From Nannocystaceae bacterium (lineage in GTDB: Bacteria; Myxococcota_A; Polyangia; Nannocystales; Nannocystaceae): a stretch of 33,815 bases of DNA. The notes under the pieces were generated by a model, which saw only the letters and a program-made list of their open reading frames with translations, was not told where the DNA came from and searched no databases. The stretch is from contig JAIBBS010000087.1 in NCBI GenBank assembly GCA_019694555.1, positions 1 to 33,815 on the forward strand, in the 5' to 3' direction. The position numbers were made by a program, and so were the translations under genes. This document shows positions 8,400 to 17,800 of the stretch, piece after piece. Numbering within the stretch: position 1 is the stretch's first letter; each line of letters starts with the position of its first letter.

Positions 8400-9569
8400 A
8401 TGAAGTTCGTCGATCTCGTGCGCGTGCACGTGCGGGCCGGTCGCGGTGGCGACGGCGCGGTGGCGTGGCGACGCGAGAAATTCGTGCCCAAGGGCGGCCC
8501 GGCCGGCGGTGATGGTGGCGACGGCGGCGACGTCGTGTTCGTCGCCGATCCGCACCTCACGACGTTGCTGGATCTCCGCTACCGCCGCTTGCTGGTGGCC
8601 GAGAGCGGCCAGGGCGGCGGCACGCGCGACAAGAACGGCAAAGGCGGCGAGGACCTCGTGGTGCGCGTGCCCGTCGGCACGGTGGTCTACCTCGAGCGCG
8701 ACGGCGAGCACGTCGCGGCGCGCGACGAGTCCGACGCGTACGACGGCGAAGACGAGGCGTTCGACGACGCGCTCGACGACGCAGCGGAACCCGACGACGA
8801 CGACGACGACGCGATCGCGATCGACGACGACGCCGGCGCGCCGGCGCCCGAGCGCGGCGGCACCGTGCTGGGCGATCTCGCCGAAGCCGGCCAGCGCCTC
8901 GTGGTCGCGCGCGGCGGCCGGGGTGGTCGCGGCAACATCCACTTTCGCACCTCGACCAACCAGGCGCCCGAGCGCGCCGAGCCCGGCACCGCGGGGGAGC
9001 AGCGCGCGGTCCGACTCGAGCTGAAGCTGCTCGCCGACGTCGGCATCGTCGGCTTCCCCAACGTCGGCAAGTCGACCTTCATCGCGAAGGTCTCGCGCGC
9101 GCGCCCGAAGATCGCCGACTACCCGTTCACGACCCTGGTGCCGCAGCTGGGCGTGGTCTCGCTGGGCGAGTCGCGGCAGATGGTCATCGCCGACGTGCCG
9201 GGGTTGATCCGCGGCGCCAGCGAGGGCCGCGGTCTGGGCTTGCAGTTCCTGCGACACCTCGAGCGCACGCGCGTGCTGCTGCACCTGCTCGCGCCCGATC
9301 CCGATCCCGAGCGCGACCTGCTCGACGACCTCGACGTGCTCGAGGCCGAGCTCGCGCAGTACGGGCCGGTGTTCGCCGGCAAGCCGCGGGTGGTCGCGCT
9401 CAACAAGATGGACCTGCTCGAGGACGACGAGGGCCACGCGCGCGTGGCCGCGCTGCGCGAGGCCCTGCGCGCGCGGCAGATCCCGCTGTTCCCGATCTGC
9501 GCGAGCAGCGGGCAGGGCGTCGACGCCGTGCTCGAAGCGCTGTGGCGGCGCATCGTCATGGTGCGCTGA
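8400..9569 (+). CDS. obg: Obg/CgtA GTPase with an acidic insert in the Obg domain
   Basis: A 389-residue Obg-type GTPase that acts in late assembly of the 50S subunit. The N-terminal glycine-rich Obg fold (KGGPAGGDGGDGGDVVF and following) runs to about residue 205. G1 is GFPNVGKST (218-226), G3 DVPG (265-268), G4 NKMD (335-338). The protein ends soon after the G domain, so the variable OCT domain is missing, which is common. The odd feature is an insert of roughly 40-45 residues at about 105-152, between PVGTVVY and GTVLGDL, very rich in Asp including a run of six. The insert is in frame and keeps the flanking fold intact. A perfect 16-base palindrome (9576-9591) follows the stop and may form a hairpin. 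Confidence 0.95.
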   Translation: MKFVDLVRVHVRAGRGGDGAVAWRREKFVPKGGPAGGDGGDGGDVVFVADPHLTTLLDLRYRRLLVAESGQGGGTRDKNGKGGEDLVVRVPVGTVVYLERDGEHVAARDESDAYDGEDEAFDDALDDAAEPDDDDDDAIAIDDDAGAPAPERGGTVLGDLAEAGQRLVVARGGRGGRGNIHFRTSTNQAPERAEPGTAGEQRAVRLELKLLADVGIVGFPNVGKSTFIAKVSRARPKIADYPFTTLVPQLGVVSLGESRQMVIADVPGLIRGASEGRGLGLQFLRHLERTRVLLHLLAPDPDPERDLLDDLDVLEAELAQYGPVFAGKPRVVALNKMDLLEDDEGHARVAALREALRARQIPLFPICASSGQGVDAVLEALWRRIVMVR

Positions 9570-9613
9570 CGCGCGGCCGCGGGCCCGCGGCGCTGCGGTA
9601 CCCTGCCGGGACC

Positions 9614-10726
9614 ATGAAGACCCGCGCAGCCGTGGCGTTCGCCGCCGGAGAACCACTTTCGATCGTGGACGTCGATGTGCAGGGCCCGCGGCCCGGCGAG
9701 GTCATGGTCGAGGTCCGCGCCACCGGCGTGTGCCACACCGACGAGTTCACGCGCTCGGGCGCCGATCCCGAGGGGCTGTTCCCGGCGATCTTCGGTCACG
9801 AGGGCGCGGGCGTGGTCGTCGAGGTCGGCGCGGGCGTGACCTCGGTCGTGCCCGGCGATCACGTCATCTTGCTGTACACGCCCGAGTGTCGCGCGTGCAA
9901 GTCGTGCCTGAGCCGCAAGACCAACCTGTGCACGGCGATCCGTGCGACGCAGGGCAAGGGCCTGATGCCCGACGGCACCTCGCGCTTCTCGATCGACGGC
10001 AAGCCGATCCACCACTACATGGGCTGCTCGAGCTTCGCGCACCACACCGTGCTGCCCGAGATCGCGGTCGCGAAGGTCCGCAAGGACGCGCCGTTCGACA
10101 AGATCTGCTACATCGGTTGCGGCGTCACCACCGGCATCGGCGCGGTGCTCTTCACCGCCGACGTCGAGGCCGGCGCCAACGTGGTCGTGTTCGGCCTGGG
10201 CGGCATCGGTCTCAACGTGATCCAGGGCGCGCGCATGGCCGCGGCGAACATGATCGTCGGCGTGGACATCAACCCCGCGCGCGAGGCCCTGGGGCGTCGG
10301 TTCGGCATGACCCACTTCGTCGACCCGCGGGCGATCAAGGGAGATCTCGTCGCGCACCTGGTCGAGCTCACCGGCGGCGGCGCCGACTACAGCTTCGAGT
10401 GCGTCGGCGACGTGACGCTCATGCGCCAGGCGCTCGAGTGCTGCCACCGCGGTTGGGGCCAGAGCATCATCATCGGCGTCGCCGGGGCCGGCAAGGAGAT
10501 CTCGACCCGTCCGTTCCAGCTCGTGACGGGTCGAGTGTGGAAGGGCACCGCGTTCGGCGGCGCGCGCGGTCGCACCGACGTGCCCAAGATCGTCGATTGG
10601 TACATGGACGGACGGATCCAGATCGACGAGCTCATCACGCACAAGCTGCCGCTGGCGCGCATCAACGAGGCCTTCGACCTCATGCACGCGGGCACCTCGA
10701 TCCGCACCGTGATCGAGTTCGACTGA
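9614..10726 (+). CDS. frmA: S-(hydroxymethyl)glutathione dehydrogenase / class III alcohol dehydrogenase
   Basis: A 370-residue zinc-dependent medium-chain dehydrogenase closely resembling E. coli FrmA along the whole chain. It oxidises the formaldehyde-glutathione adduct with NAD and can reduce S-nitrosoglutathione. Seen directly: catalytic zinc ligands in GVCHTD and GHEGAG; the structural zinc loop CRACKSCLSRKTNLC with four Cys; the class III signature QGKGLMPDGTSRF; the Rossmann glycines in GLGGIG; and the conserved end SIRTVIEF. The ATG at 9614 matches the family start. A possible -10 (TACCCT at 9599) would give a very short leader. No frmR repressor or S-formylglutathione hydrolase gene is adjacent. 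It converges with the next gene, leaving nine bases between the stops. Confidence 0.95.
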   Translation: MKTRAAVAFAAGEPLSIVDVDVQGPRPGEVMVEVRATGVCHTDEFTRSGADPEGLFPAIFGHEGAGVVVEVGAGVTSVVPGDHVILLYTPECRACKSCLSRKTNLCTAIRATQGKGLMPDGTSRFSIDGKPIHHYMGCSSFAHHTVLPEIAVAKVRKDAPFDKICYIGCGVTTGIGAVLFTADVEAGANVVVFGLGGIGLNVIQGARMAAANMIVGVDINPAREALGRRFGMTHFVDPRAIKGDLVAHLVELTGGGADYSFECVGDVTLMRQALECCHRGWGQSIIIGVAGAGKEISTRPFQLVTGRVWKGTAFGGARGRTDVPKIVDWYMDGRIQIDELITHKLPLARINEAFDLMHAGTSIRTVIEFD

Positions 10727-10735
10727 CGCGCGCGG

Positions 10736-11116
10736 CTACTTCGAGCGCAGCACGGAGTAGCCCATCATCACGAGGAAGACGACCAGCGGGATCAGGTACG
10801 GCACCACCACCAGCCCGCCGAGCTCGAAGCGCTTCCAACCCAGCAGGAACTCGCCCGACGCGATCGCGCCGGCGACGAGCAACGCGCCCAGCGCCTCGGG
10901 CCAGTCGGTCTCGAGCTTGAGTCCCAGCAGGTAGATGACCAGGCCCACCGCTGCGGCCACCGCAGGGAAGCCCCACGGCGGCATGCCCAGGAACGCATCG
11001 ACGCCCTTGGACGCGAGCTCGGGGTTCGACAGCGCGAAGTTCGCCACCAGCACCCCGACGATGAGCAGCCCTGCGACGATGAGGTAGGTCCAGACCTTCG
11101 CGCGGCCCGTGCCCAT
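10736..11116 (-). CDS. Small membrane protein with four predicted helices, family unknown
   Basis: A 126-residue, very hydrophobic protein with four likely membrane helices at about residues 7-28, 43-63, 70-92 and 96-118, and short polar loops. I recognise no family. Two starts are possible: a GTG at 11137 and the ATG at 11116. The ATG is preferred because a TATCGT -10-like hexamer (11144-11149, minus strand) would start the RNA too close to the GTG. Codon use fits the neighbours. It is divergent from the envelope cluster and converges tightly on frmA, so it is probably a single-gene unit. Confidence 0.65.
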   Translation of the reverse strand: MGTGRAKVWTYLIVAGLLIVGVLVANFALSNPELASKGVDAFLGMPPWGFPAVAAAVGLVIYLLGLKLETDWPEALGALLVAGAIASGEFLLGWKRFELGGLVVVPYLIPLVVFLVMMGYSVLRSK

Positions 11117-11606
11117 GTACTCGGTCTCGGCGGTCACGACCGCACGATAGCGCACCGTCGCGGCGGCCGGCGATGGGCCCGGTCGCGGCCCATCGCGCGG
11201 GGCGCTCGGGCTTGTAAAGGAGGATCGTCGAGGCGTTGGCTCGGCCCGCGCCGCGGAAAGGACTCCGAGCGGCCATGGCCCCTCGAGGGGGCCGCTCGGT
11301 TCCCACGGCACCACCGTGGCGCCCCGAAATCGGCCACGCCGCTGGCGAACGCGACCTGGCTCGGACAAGGGAAGGACAACGATGGCCCCCGCGCGCTCCA
11401 CTGCTCCCGACGCCGCAGGCGCCGCGTGCCCGCCCACCGCATCGGCGGGCCCCGCGGGCGCGCGGGTCCCCACGTCCTCGGCAGCCGATGCAGGGCTCCA
11501 CCCGCGCAGGTGGTGCAGCAACGTTCGCCTTGGTACCTTGATGAGCGTGCGTACGCGCGGCGTGTCGGGTCGATCGAAGCAGTGGGGTGATGGGCGTGGG
11601 CGTCGG
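11117..11606. other. 490-bp divergent intergenic region with several hairpins
   Basis: No supported gene lies between the small membrane protein and the first cluster gene. Three inverted repeats stand out. CCGAGCGGCC (11265-11274) pairs with GGCCGCTCGG (11290-11299) around a loop containing the self-complementary CCCCTCGAGGGG. CCACGG/CCGTGG (11303-11308, 11314-11319) has a 5-base loop. GCCCGCC/GGCGGGC lies at about 11430-11455. An AAAGGAGG tract near 11216 looks like a ribosome site, but only a TTG-started Arg/Pro-rich frame follows it. The region may hold a structured leader or regulatory sites for the downstream operon. Confidence 0.4.
11534..11539 (+). promoter_or_regulatory. Possible -10 element before the envelope cluster
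   Basis: TACCTT is one of the few TA-containing hexamers in this GC-rich gap. If it is the -10, the transcript would begin near 11546. That rules out the in-frame ATG at 11541 and supports 11607 as the start of the first cluster gene. No clear -35 was found. Confidence 0.35.
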
Positions 11607-12467
11607 ATGATCGCGGTGCTGCGCTGGTGCGGCTCGGTGATCGCGCTCGCGCTCGTGTTCGCGACCGCGCGGCTGTCCACCGCTGCACCACCACCACCAC
11701 CACCGGCGACCGCCAAGCCCAAGGCCAGCGCACCCGCTGCACCCGCGCCGATCAAGCCGACCACCACCGCCACGCCGGCCAAGCCCGCGGCCGCGCCCGC
11801 GAAGCCCGCGAGCGCGCCGGCCAAGCCCGCGGCGGCAGCCAAGCCTGCGACCACGCCGCGGCCCGCCGAGCCCGTCGCCGATGCCGGCGCGCAGCGACAG
11901 AGCGAGGTCTACGGCGATCGCATCGACGGACTGCAGGTCGAGGTCGATGACCTCAAGGACAAGATCTTCCGCAGCAAGGCTCGGCTCGCGCTGCTGCGCG
12001 AGACGGTGCTCAAAGGCGTGATGGCGGGCTCGCGCGTCGTGATCGCGCACCGCAACCTGATGGGCTCCGGCTTCCGCCTGGTCAAGATGGTCTACATCAT
12101 GGACGGCGCGCAGATCTACGCGCGCTCCGACGAGTCCGGCGGGCTCGACTCGGAGGACGAGGTCGTGATCTACGACGGCAACCTGCCGCCGGGTCCGCAC
12201 AACGTCACCATCGAGCTGACGTACAAGGGCCACGGCTACGGCGTGTTCGCGTACCTGTCGGGCTACACCTTCGATTCTCGCAGCTCGCACAGCTTCACCG
12301 CGCCCGAGAACGGCGCGGTCAAGCTGACCAGCGTGGGCTTCGAGCGCGGCAACATGACCACCGAGATGCGCGACCGCCCCAGCGTGTCGTGGCAGGAGCT
12401 GCCGCTCGATGCGGCGGGTCGGCCGATGCCGCAGACGCGGACGCGCCGCGCCAAGGAAGGGGAGTAG
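11607..12467 (+). CDS. Exported Ala/Pro/Lys-linker protein with coiled coil and beta domain (first cluster gene)
   Basis: A 286-residue protein with signal peptide MIAVLRWCGSVIALALVF and Ala-rich cleavage region. An Ala-Pro-Lys linker follows (about residues 27-92), of the kind that often causes false dihydrolipoamide acetyltransferase annotations; there is no lipoyl or catalytic domain. Next comes a short coiled coil (DRIDGLQVEVDDLKDKIFRSKARLALL). The last 150 residues form a probable beta-sandwich with VYIMDGAQIY, LPPGPHNVTIELTYKGHGYG and AYLSGYTF. I recall proteins of this type beside TPR genes of the Glt cluster in myxobacteria, but cannot name an ortholog. The next gene begins six bases after its stop. 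The start at 11607 gives the best signal peptide. Confidence 0.75.
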   Translation: MIAVLRWCGSVIALALVFATARLSTAAPPPPPPATAKPKASAPAAPAPIKPTTTATPAKPAAAPAKPASAPAKPAAAAKPATTPRPAEPVADAGAQRQSEVYGDRIDGLQVEVDDLKDKIFRSKARLALLRETVLKGVMAGSRVVIAHRNLMGSGFRLVKMVYIMDGAQIYARSDESGGLDSEDEVVIYDGNLPPGPHNVTIELTYKGHGYGVFAYLSGYTFDSRSSHSFTAPENGAVKLTSVGFERGNMTTEMRDRPSVSWQELPLDAAGRPMPQTRTRRAKEGE

Positions 12468-12473
12468 CCGTCG

Positions 12474-14861
12474 GTGCGCCGCACTGCGGCAGCCGCGGGC
12501 GCGATCGCGACGCTGGTGCTGGTCTTCGCCGGCGCCGGCGCGCACGCCAAGGACCGCGACGTGAAGCTCGGCGATCTCGCGACGCAGCTGCGCGAGGCCG
12601 AGCAGAACGTCGTCGCGGCCGAGCGCGCCGCGGCCAAGGATCCCAAGCCCAAGGAGGTCGAGCTGGCGCGGCGACTGGTCGCGGGCCAGCTGCTGCTGGC
12701 CGAGGGCGATGCCGAGGGCGCTGCGATCAAGTTCCTCGATCTGGTCGAGAACCACCCCGGGTCGCAGGCCGGCGCGCAGGCGGTGTACTTCCTGGGCGAC
12801 GCGCTGGTGCACATGGACATGCCGCGCTGGGCCGCGGAGCTGTTCTCGCAGAACCTCGGCGACGCGCGTCCCGACGCCAAGCGCTTCCACCAGCGATCGG
12901 TCGCGCGGCTGTTCGACCTCGCGATCCCGCGGCGCGAGTCCGGCTTCGCGCGCAAGCCCGGCGTCGCCGCGACCCCCGAGGTGCGCGCACGCCTGCAGGC
13001 GGTCGGCGTCGACGTGCGCGCCGTGCCGCCGCGCGGCGTGCTCGACGACGGCAACGTCGCACGGCTGGCGAAGTGGGCCGCGAGCTTTCCCGCCGACGCG
13101 CGCGAGGCCGAGCTGCGCTACGCCTACGGTCGCTGGCTGTACCTCACCGGTCGCCACGCCGAGGCCATCGCCGAGCTCGACGCGCTCTCGCCCCTGGACA
13201 TCCCGATCTCGAAGGGTGGCCCCGACGCGAGCTGGCGCGTGCGCGCGTCGTACGTCGCGGCCTCGGCGGCGCTGGCCAAGGGCGAGCTCGAGGACGCGGT
13301 CGATCGCTTCGCCCGCATCACCAAGGTGCGGCCCGGCGAGCCGCGCGACCGCCAGATCGTCGAGCTGGCCTGGATGGCGCTGGGCCGCGTCCACCACGAC
13401 GCCGACGCCACCGACGACGCGGTGCGGGCCTATCGCCACATCGGCCGCGACTCGCCGTTCTTCGCCGAGGCCATGTACGAGACCGCGTGGACGCTGCTGC
13501 GTGCGGAGCGGTTCGACCAGTCGGTGCAGGCGCTCGACCTGCTGCTGATCTACGACCCCGACTCGACCATCGTGCCGGAGATCAAGCAGCTGCGCGGCAA
13601 GATCCGCGTGCAGCAGCGCGACTACAAGGGCGCCGAGGCCGAGTTCCTGGGCCTGCGCCGCGAGTTCGATCGCCTGGCGACGCAGCTGGGGCGCAAGCTC
13701 TCGGCCAAGGGCGACGCGACCGAGTACTTCGCGGCCGTGATCGGCGAGGACATGGAACACTTCAGCCTCGCGGCGGTGCTGCCGATCGGCGCGGTCGCGG
13801 TCGCGCGCTCGCTGCCGCGGGCGGTGCAGGCGGAGTCGCTGGCGCAGGAGGTCGGCGCGCTCGAGCGCGAGCTGGCCGACACGCGCGCGCTGCTGGCCCG
13901 CATGGAGGAGGCAGTGCGGGCCAAGGACAAGGCGCGGCTGTTCAACGATCTCGCCGCGCACGCAGCCGGTCTCGACAACGTCGACGACGACCTGCTCGCG
14001 GTCGAGGAAGCGCTGATCCGCCGGCTCGCCGGCGATCGCGATCTCGGCGGCGCCGAGCGCAAGCGCGTGGCGCTGCGCGACAAGGTCGATCGCCCGCTGG
14101 GCGAGCGCACCGATCACCAGCGTCGCGCGGTCGCGCGGCTGCAGCGCCTGGCCGAGCAGGCGCACAAGCTCGATCTGTTCGTGAGCTCGATGCGCGCCGA
14201 GCTGGTCGCGACCGAGCGCTACTACGAGGAGACGCGCAAGGAGCAGAAGATCGACCACCAGGGCTTCCTCAAGGAGGCCGCGGCGCGTCGCGACGAGCTC
14301 GCGTTGCACGAGGCCCAGGTCGCGGCGCTGCGCGAGCGCATCGCCAGCGCCCAGGCGGCGCTGCGCTACGAGGACCCGCTGCGCGAGGCCAAGTCCAAGG
14401 CCGTGGTCGGCTACCGCCAGTACCTCGGGGGCATGTACGCGGGGCTGACCAAGGGCGGCGTCTCGGCCGAGGTCGGCGCGCTGTGGCAGCGCGCGCAGTC
14501 GCTGCACGGTCGCGCGGAGAAGGCCCGCGTCGAGCTCGATCGCACCGCCGGCAAGCGGCTCGAGGGCGCGGTCACGGTGCTGACGCAGGAGCGCGCCAAC
14601 CTCGACGCCTACCTGGCCGAGCTGACCGGCACCAAGACCAACGCCAAGGTCCTGGTCGCCGACGTGCTCGCGGCGTCGTACGCGGACGTCGTGACCGAGC
14701 TGAGCTCGCTGGTGCTGCGCTCCGAGGTCGGCCTGCTCGACGTCGCGTGGGCGATGAAGGAGGCCGAGACCGACGAGATCCACCGGCTCGAGGTCGAACG
14801 CGATCGCGAGCTCCGCGAGATCGATCGCGCGGTCGAGATGGGCCTGGAGGACGTCGAATGA
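12474..14861 (+). CDS. Large exported TPR/coiled-coil protein of the Glt-like cluster
   Basis: A 795-residue protein with signal peptide 1-25 ending AGAHA. Residues about 50-430 are helical repeats of TPR type (for example VYFLGDALVHMDMPRWAAELF and AYRHIGRDSPFFAEAMYETAW regions). From about 440 to 620 and again near the end it is rich in Glu, Arg, Leu and Ala in heptad-like order, likely coiled coil. The start is GTG, six bases after the previous stop, with a ribosome site (AAGGGGAG) that includes that stop region. Its end overlaps the next gene by four bases (ATGA). It is probably a periplasmic scaffold of the same machine as its neighbours. Resemblance to Myxococcus GltD/GltE-type TPR proteins is by architecture and context, not a proven orthology. 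Confidence 0.78.
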   Translation: MRRTAAAAGAIATLVLVFAGAGAHAKDRDVKLGDLATQLREAEQNVVAAERAAAKDPKPKEVELARRLVAGQLLLAEGDAEGAAIKFLDLVENHPGSQAGAQAVYFLGDALVHMDMPRWAAELFSQNLGDARPDAKRFHQRSVARLFDLAIPRRESGFARKPGVAATPEVRARLQAVGVDVRAVPPRGVLDDGNVARLAKWAASFPADAREAELRYAYGRWLYLTGRHAEAIAELDALSPLDIPISKGGPDASWRVRASYVAASAALAKGELEDAVDRFARITKVRPGEPRDRQIVELAWMALGRVHHDADATDDAVRAYRHIGRDSPFFAEAMYETAWTLLRAERFDQSVQALDLLLIYDPDSTIVPEIKQLRGKIRVQQRDYKGAEAEFLGLRREFDRLATQLGRKLSAKGDATEYFAAVIGEDMEHFSLAAVLPIGAVAVARSLPRAVQAESLAQEVGALERELADTRALLARMEEAVRAKDKARLFNDLAAHAAGLDNVDDDLLAVEEALIRRLAGDRDLGGAERKRVALRDKVDRPLGERTDHQRRAVARLQRLAEQAHKLDLFVSSMRAELVATERYYEETRKEQKIDHQGFLKEAAARRDELALHEAQVAALRERIASAQAALRYEDPLREAKSKAVVGYRQYLGGMYAGLTKGGVSAEVGALWQRAQSLHGRAEKARVELDRTAGKRLEGAVTVLTQERANLDAYLAELTGTKTNAKVLVADVLAASYADVVTELSSLVLRSEVGLLDVAWAMKEAETDEIHRLEVERDRELREIDRAVEMGLEDVE

Positions 14862-17800
14862 GCCGCCGTCGACCGCTGCTCGCGCTGTTGGCCACCGCGG
14901 CGCTGCTGCCTTCCGCCGCGTCGGCGTTGCCGCGCGCCGGCGCCGGCGGCGAGAAGAAGCCGCGGCTGGGCGAGTCGCGCGAGCCCACCGGTGTGCCCGG
15001 CGAGCCCGGCTCCGGTCGTCCGCTCGAGGTCGCGCCCAAGCCCACCGATCCCAGTCGCCTGACCGCGCCGCTGCCCCGCCGTCCCACCGACGAGCGCGAG
15101 GCCAAGGCACTCGACGAGATGGAGGAGCTCGCGGCGCGCTACGAGGCCGCACACGCGGCGATGGCCCACACCGTCGGCCAGACGCTGATCGTCACCGGCG
15201 TCACCGGCCGTCGCGCGCTCGAGAACTCGTACGACAAGCAGATCAAGGACCGGCAGGCCTCCGCACGCAAGCTGCGTGCGGCCGCGGTCGCGCGCTACGA
15301 GGACTTCCTCAAGCTGCACCCCAACGATCCCGCGTGGACGCCGGAGATCATGTTCCGCCTCGCGGAGCTGCACTTCGAAGCCGGCACCGAGCGGCTGCAG
15401 CGGGCCGAGGAGGCGTTCCAGCAGGAGCTCGAGGCCTACCAGGCGCGACTCGAGACCGACCCCAACGCGACGCCACCGCCGTCGCCGGTGCCCGAGTACG
15501 AGCCCGCGATCGCGCTGTACCGCGACGTGGTGCTGCGGTTCCCGCGGTTCCACCTCGCCGACGCGTCGCTGTACATGATGGGCACGCTGCTCTACGACGA
15601 GGAGGAGTTCGATCAGAGCCGGCAGAGCTACCTCGCGCTCGCCTGCGCCAATCGCTTCTCGCCGCCCGCGGCCGACGGCACCAACGTCGTCGACAGCGGC
15701 AGCTACCGCGCCGGCGACTACGCCGAGTGCGTGCCCTACAACGACAAGAGCAAGTACACCGACGAGTCGTGGCTGCGCATCGGCGAGGTCCACTACGACC
15801 TCGACGAGCTCGACGCCGCGCTCGAGGCCTACGCCAAGGTCACCGCCAATCCCGAGGCCGATCTCTACGACGAGGCGCTCATCCGCCTGGCGTGGACGCT
15901 GTACCTGCGGCGCGACTTCGCCGACGCGGCCAAGCGGCTCGACGAGTTCGTGCGCTACGCCGACGCGCACAAGGACGACGACGAGCCCGGCGGCGCGATC
16001 GCGCTGCGCGACGACGCGGTCAAGTACATCGCCAAGGTCTACGTCGAGGACGACTGGGACTCCGACGGCAACCGCGATCGCCTGCACGGCCTCGCGCGCC
16101 TCGACCGCGACTACAAGGCCCGCGGCAAGGAGAAGCACGTCCCCGAGATCTATGCTGCGCTCGGCGACCTGCTGGCGCTGCAGACCGAGTACGGCCGCGC
16201 CATCGAGATCTGGCAGACCACGCTCGATCGCTGGCCGCTGGCCGCCGCGGCGCCGCAGATCCAGATGCGGATCCTGCAGGCCCACAACGCGTTGCAGGAC
16301 AAGGGCGCGGCCACGGCCGCCCGCGACAAGCTCGCGACCAACTACCTGCGCGGCACCAAGTGGTTCTACGCCAACGAGAACGACCCCGACGCCGTCGAGG
16401 CGGCGCTCAAGCTGGCCGAGGAGGCGCTGGTCCACACCGCGATCGATCACCACGCGCGCGCGCAGGCGCTGCGCTCGGCCGGTGATCCCAAGGCCGAGGC
16501 CGAGTACGCCATCGCGGCCAAGGCCTACGAGGCCTACCTCGAGCGCTTCCCCGACACGCCGAGCTCGTACGAGTACCGCTTCAACTTCGCCGAGTCGTTG
16601 TTCTACTCCGGTCAGCTGCTCGCGGCCGCCAAGCAGTACAGCGAGGTCCGCGACAGCAACCTCGACAACCGCCTGCAGGAGGACGCGGCCACCGGCGCGG
16701 TGCTGGCCTACGAGGCGTACATCGACGGCGAGAAGACCGCGGGTCGCCTGGTCGTGCCCGACATGCCCAAGAAGGGGGCGCCGGGGCCGTTCGACAAGGC
16801 GCTCGAGATCCCCGAGATGCTGCTGGCGCTGCAGCAGGCCTACGACCGCTTCGTGCAGGCGCGGCCCGACAGCGACCAGACCGCGACGATGAAGTACCTC
16901 GCGGGCGAGGTCTCGCAGCGCTACATGCACTGGGACGACGCCGAGTCGCGCTTCGTCGCGATCATCGACGCCCACTGCGACGACAACGTCGCCATCAACG
17001 CCGGCACCGCCATCCTCGACGCCCACGTCGTGCGCGAGGACCTCAAGGGTGCGCAGGCGTGGACCGAGACGCTGATGGCCAAGGGCTGCGGCGAGGGCGA
17101 CGAGGCCAAGAAGTTCGCCGGTGACCTCAAGACCCTCGGCAACGCGGTGCGCTTCCAGGAGGCCACGCTGCTGTACGAGGCCGGCGAGTTCGAGGCCGCC
17201 GCCGATCGCTACGTCGCGCTGGTGGATCAGGCGCCCGACGATCCCAACGCCGACCGCGCGCTCAACAACGCCGCGGTCGCGTACGAGAACATCGGTCGCT
17301 TCGGCTCGGCCAGCCAGACCTACCAGCGCATCTACGAGAAGTATCCCGACAGCGACTTCGCCGACGATGCGCTGCTGCGCACCGGCTACAACCACTCGCG
17401 CTTCTTCGAGTTCGACGAGGCCGTGACCTCGTACCTCAAGCTCGCCGAGGACGCGCGCTACAAGGACAGCGAACACCGCGAGCTCGCGCTCGAGAACGCC
17501 GCCGACCTGCTCGACAACCTGCAGGACTACAAGAAGTCCGCGGCGATGTTCGGCACCTTCGCGGCCAAGACCGCCGACAAGGGCAAGGCCGCCAATGCGA
17601 CCTTCCGCGCCGCACAGGTCACCGCGAAGACCGGCGATCAGCGCGCGACCATCCGCGCCTACGAGGAGTTCCTGACCAAGCACGGCAGCGACCCCGCCCA
17701 CGCCGACAAGGTCGTCGAGTCGCAGCTGCGCATCGGCCAGGCCTACGCCAAGATGGGCGATCGCAAGAAGGCCGAGGCCTACTACCGCGCGACGGTGTCC

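Noticed and set aside
8790..8836. GAC-rich run as a microsatellite or binding site
   Set aside because: It lies in frame within Obg and encodes the acidic insert; reported there instead.
11236..11541. TTG-started 101-codon frame after an AAAGGAGG tract
   Set aside because: The product is Arg/Pro/Ala-rich with no signal or domain, the ribosome site is about 12 bases away, and codon bias does not fit; better seen as non-coding.
11607..12467. Dihydrolipoamide acetyltransferase
   Set aside because: Only the Ala/Pro/Lys linker resembles E2 proteins; there is a signal peptide and no lipoyl or acyltransferase domain.
10680..15152. Very long minus-strand open frames opposite the TPR genes (one of about 1490 codons), and similar antisense frames elsewhere
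   Set aside because: They are mirror images of GC-biased codons on the plus strand, have low-complexity Arg/Ala/Leu-rich products, and lie opposite well-supported genes.
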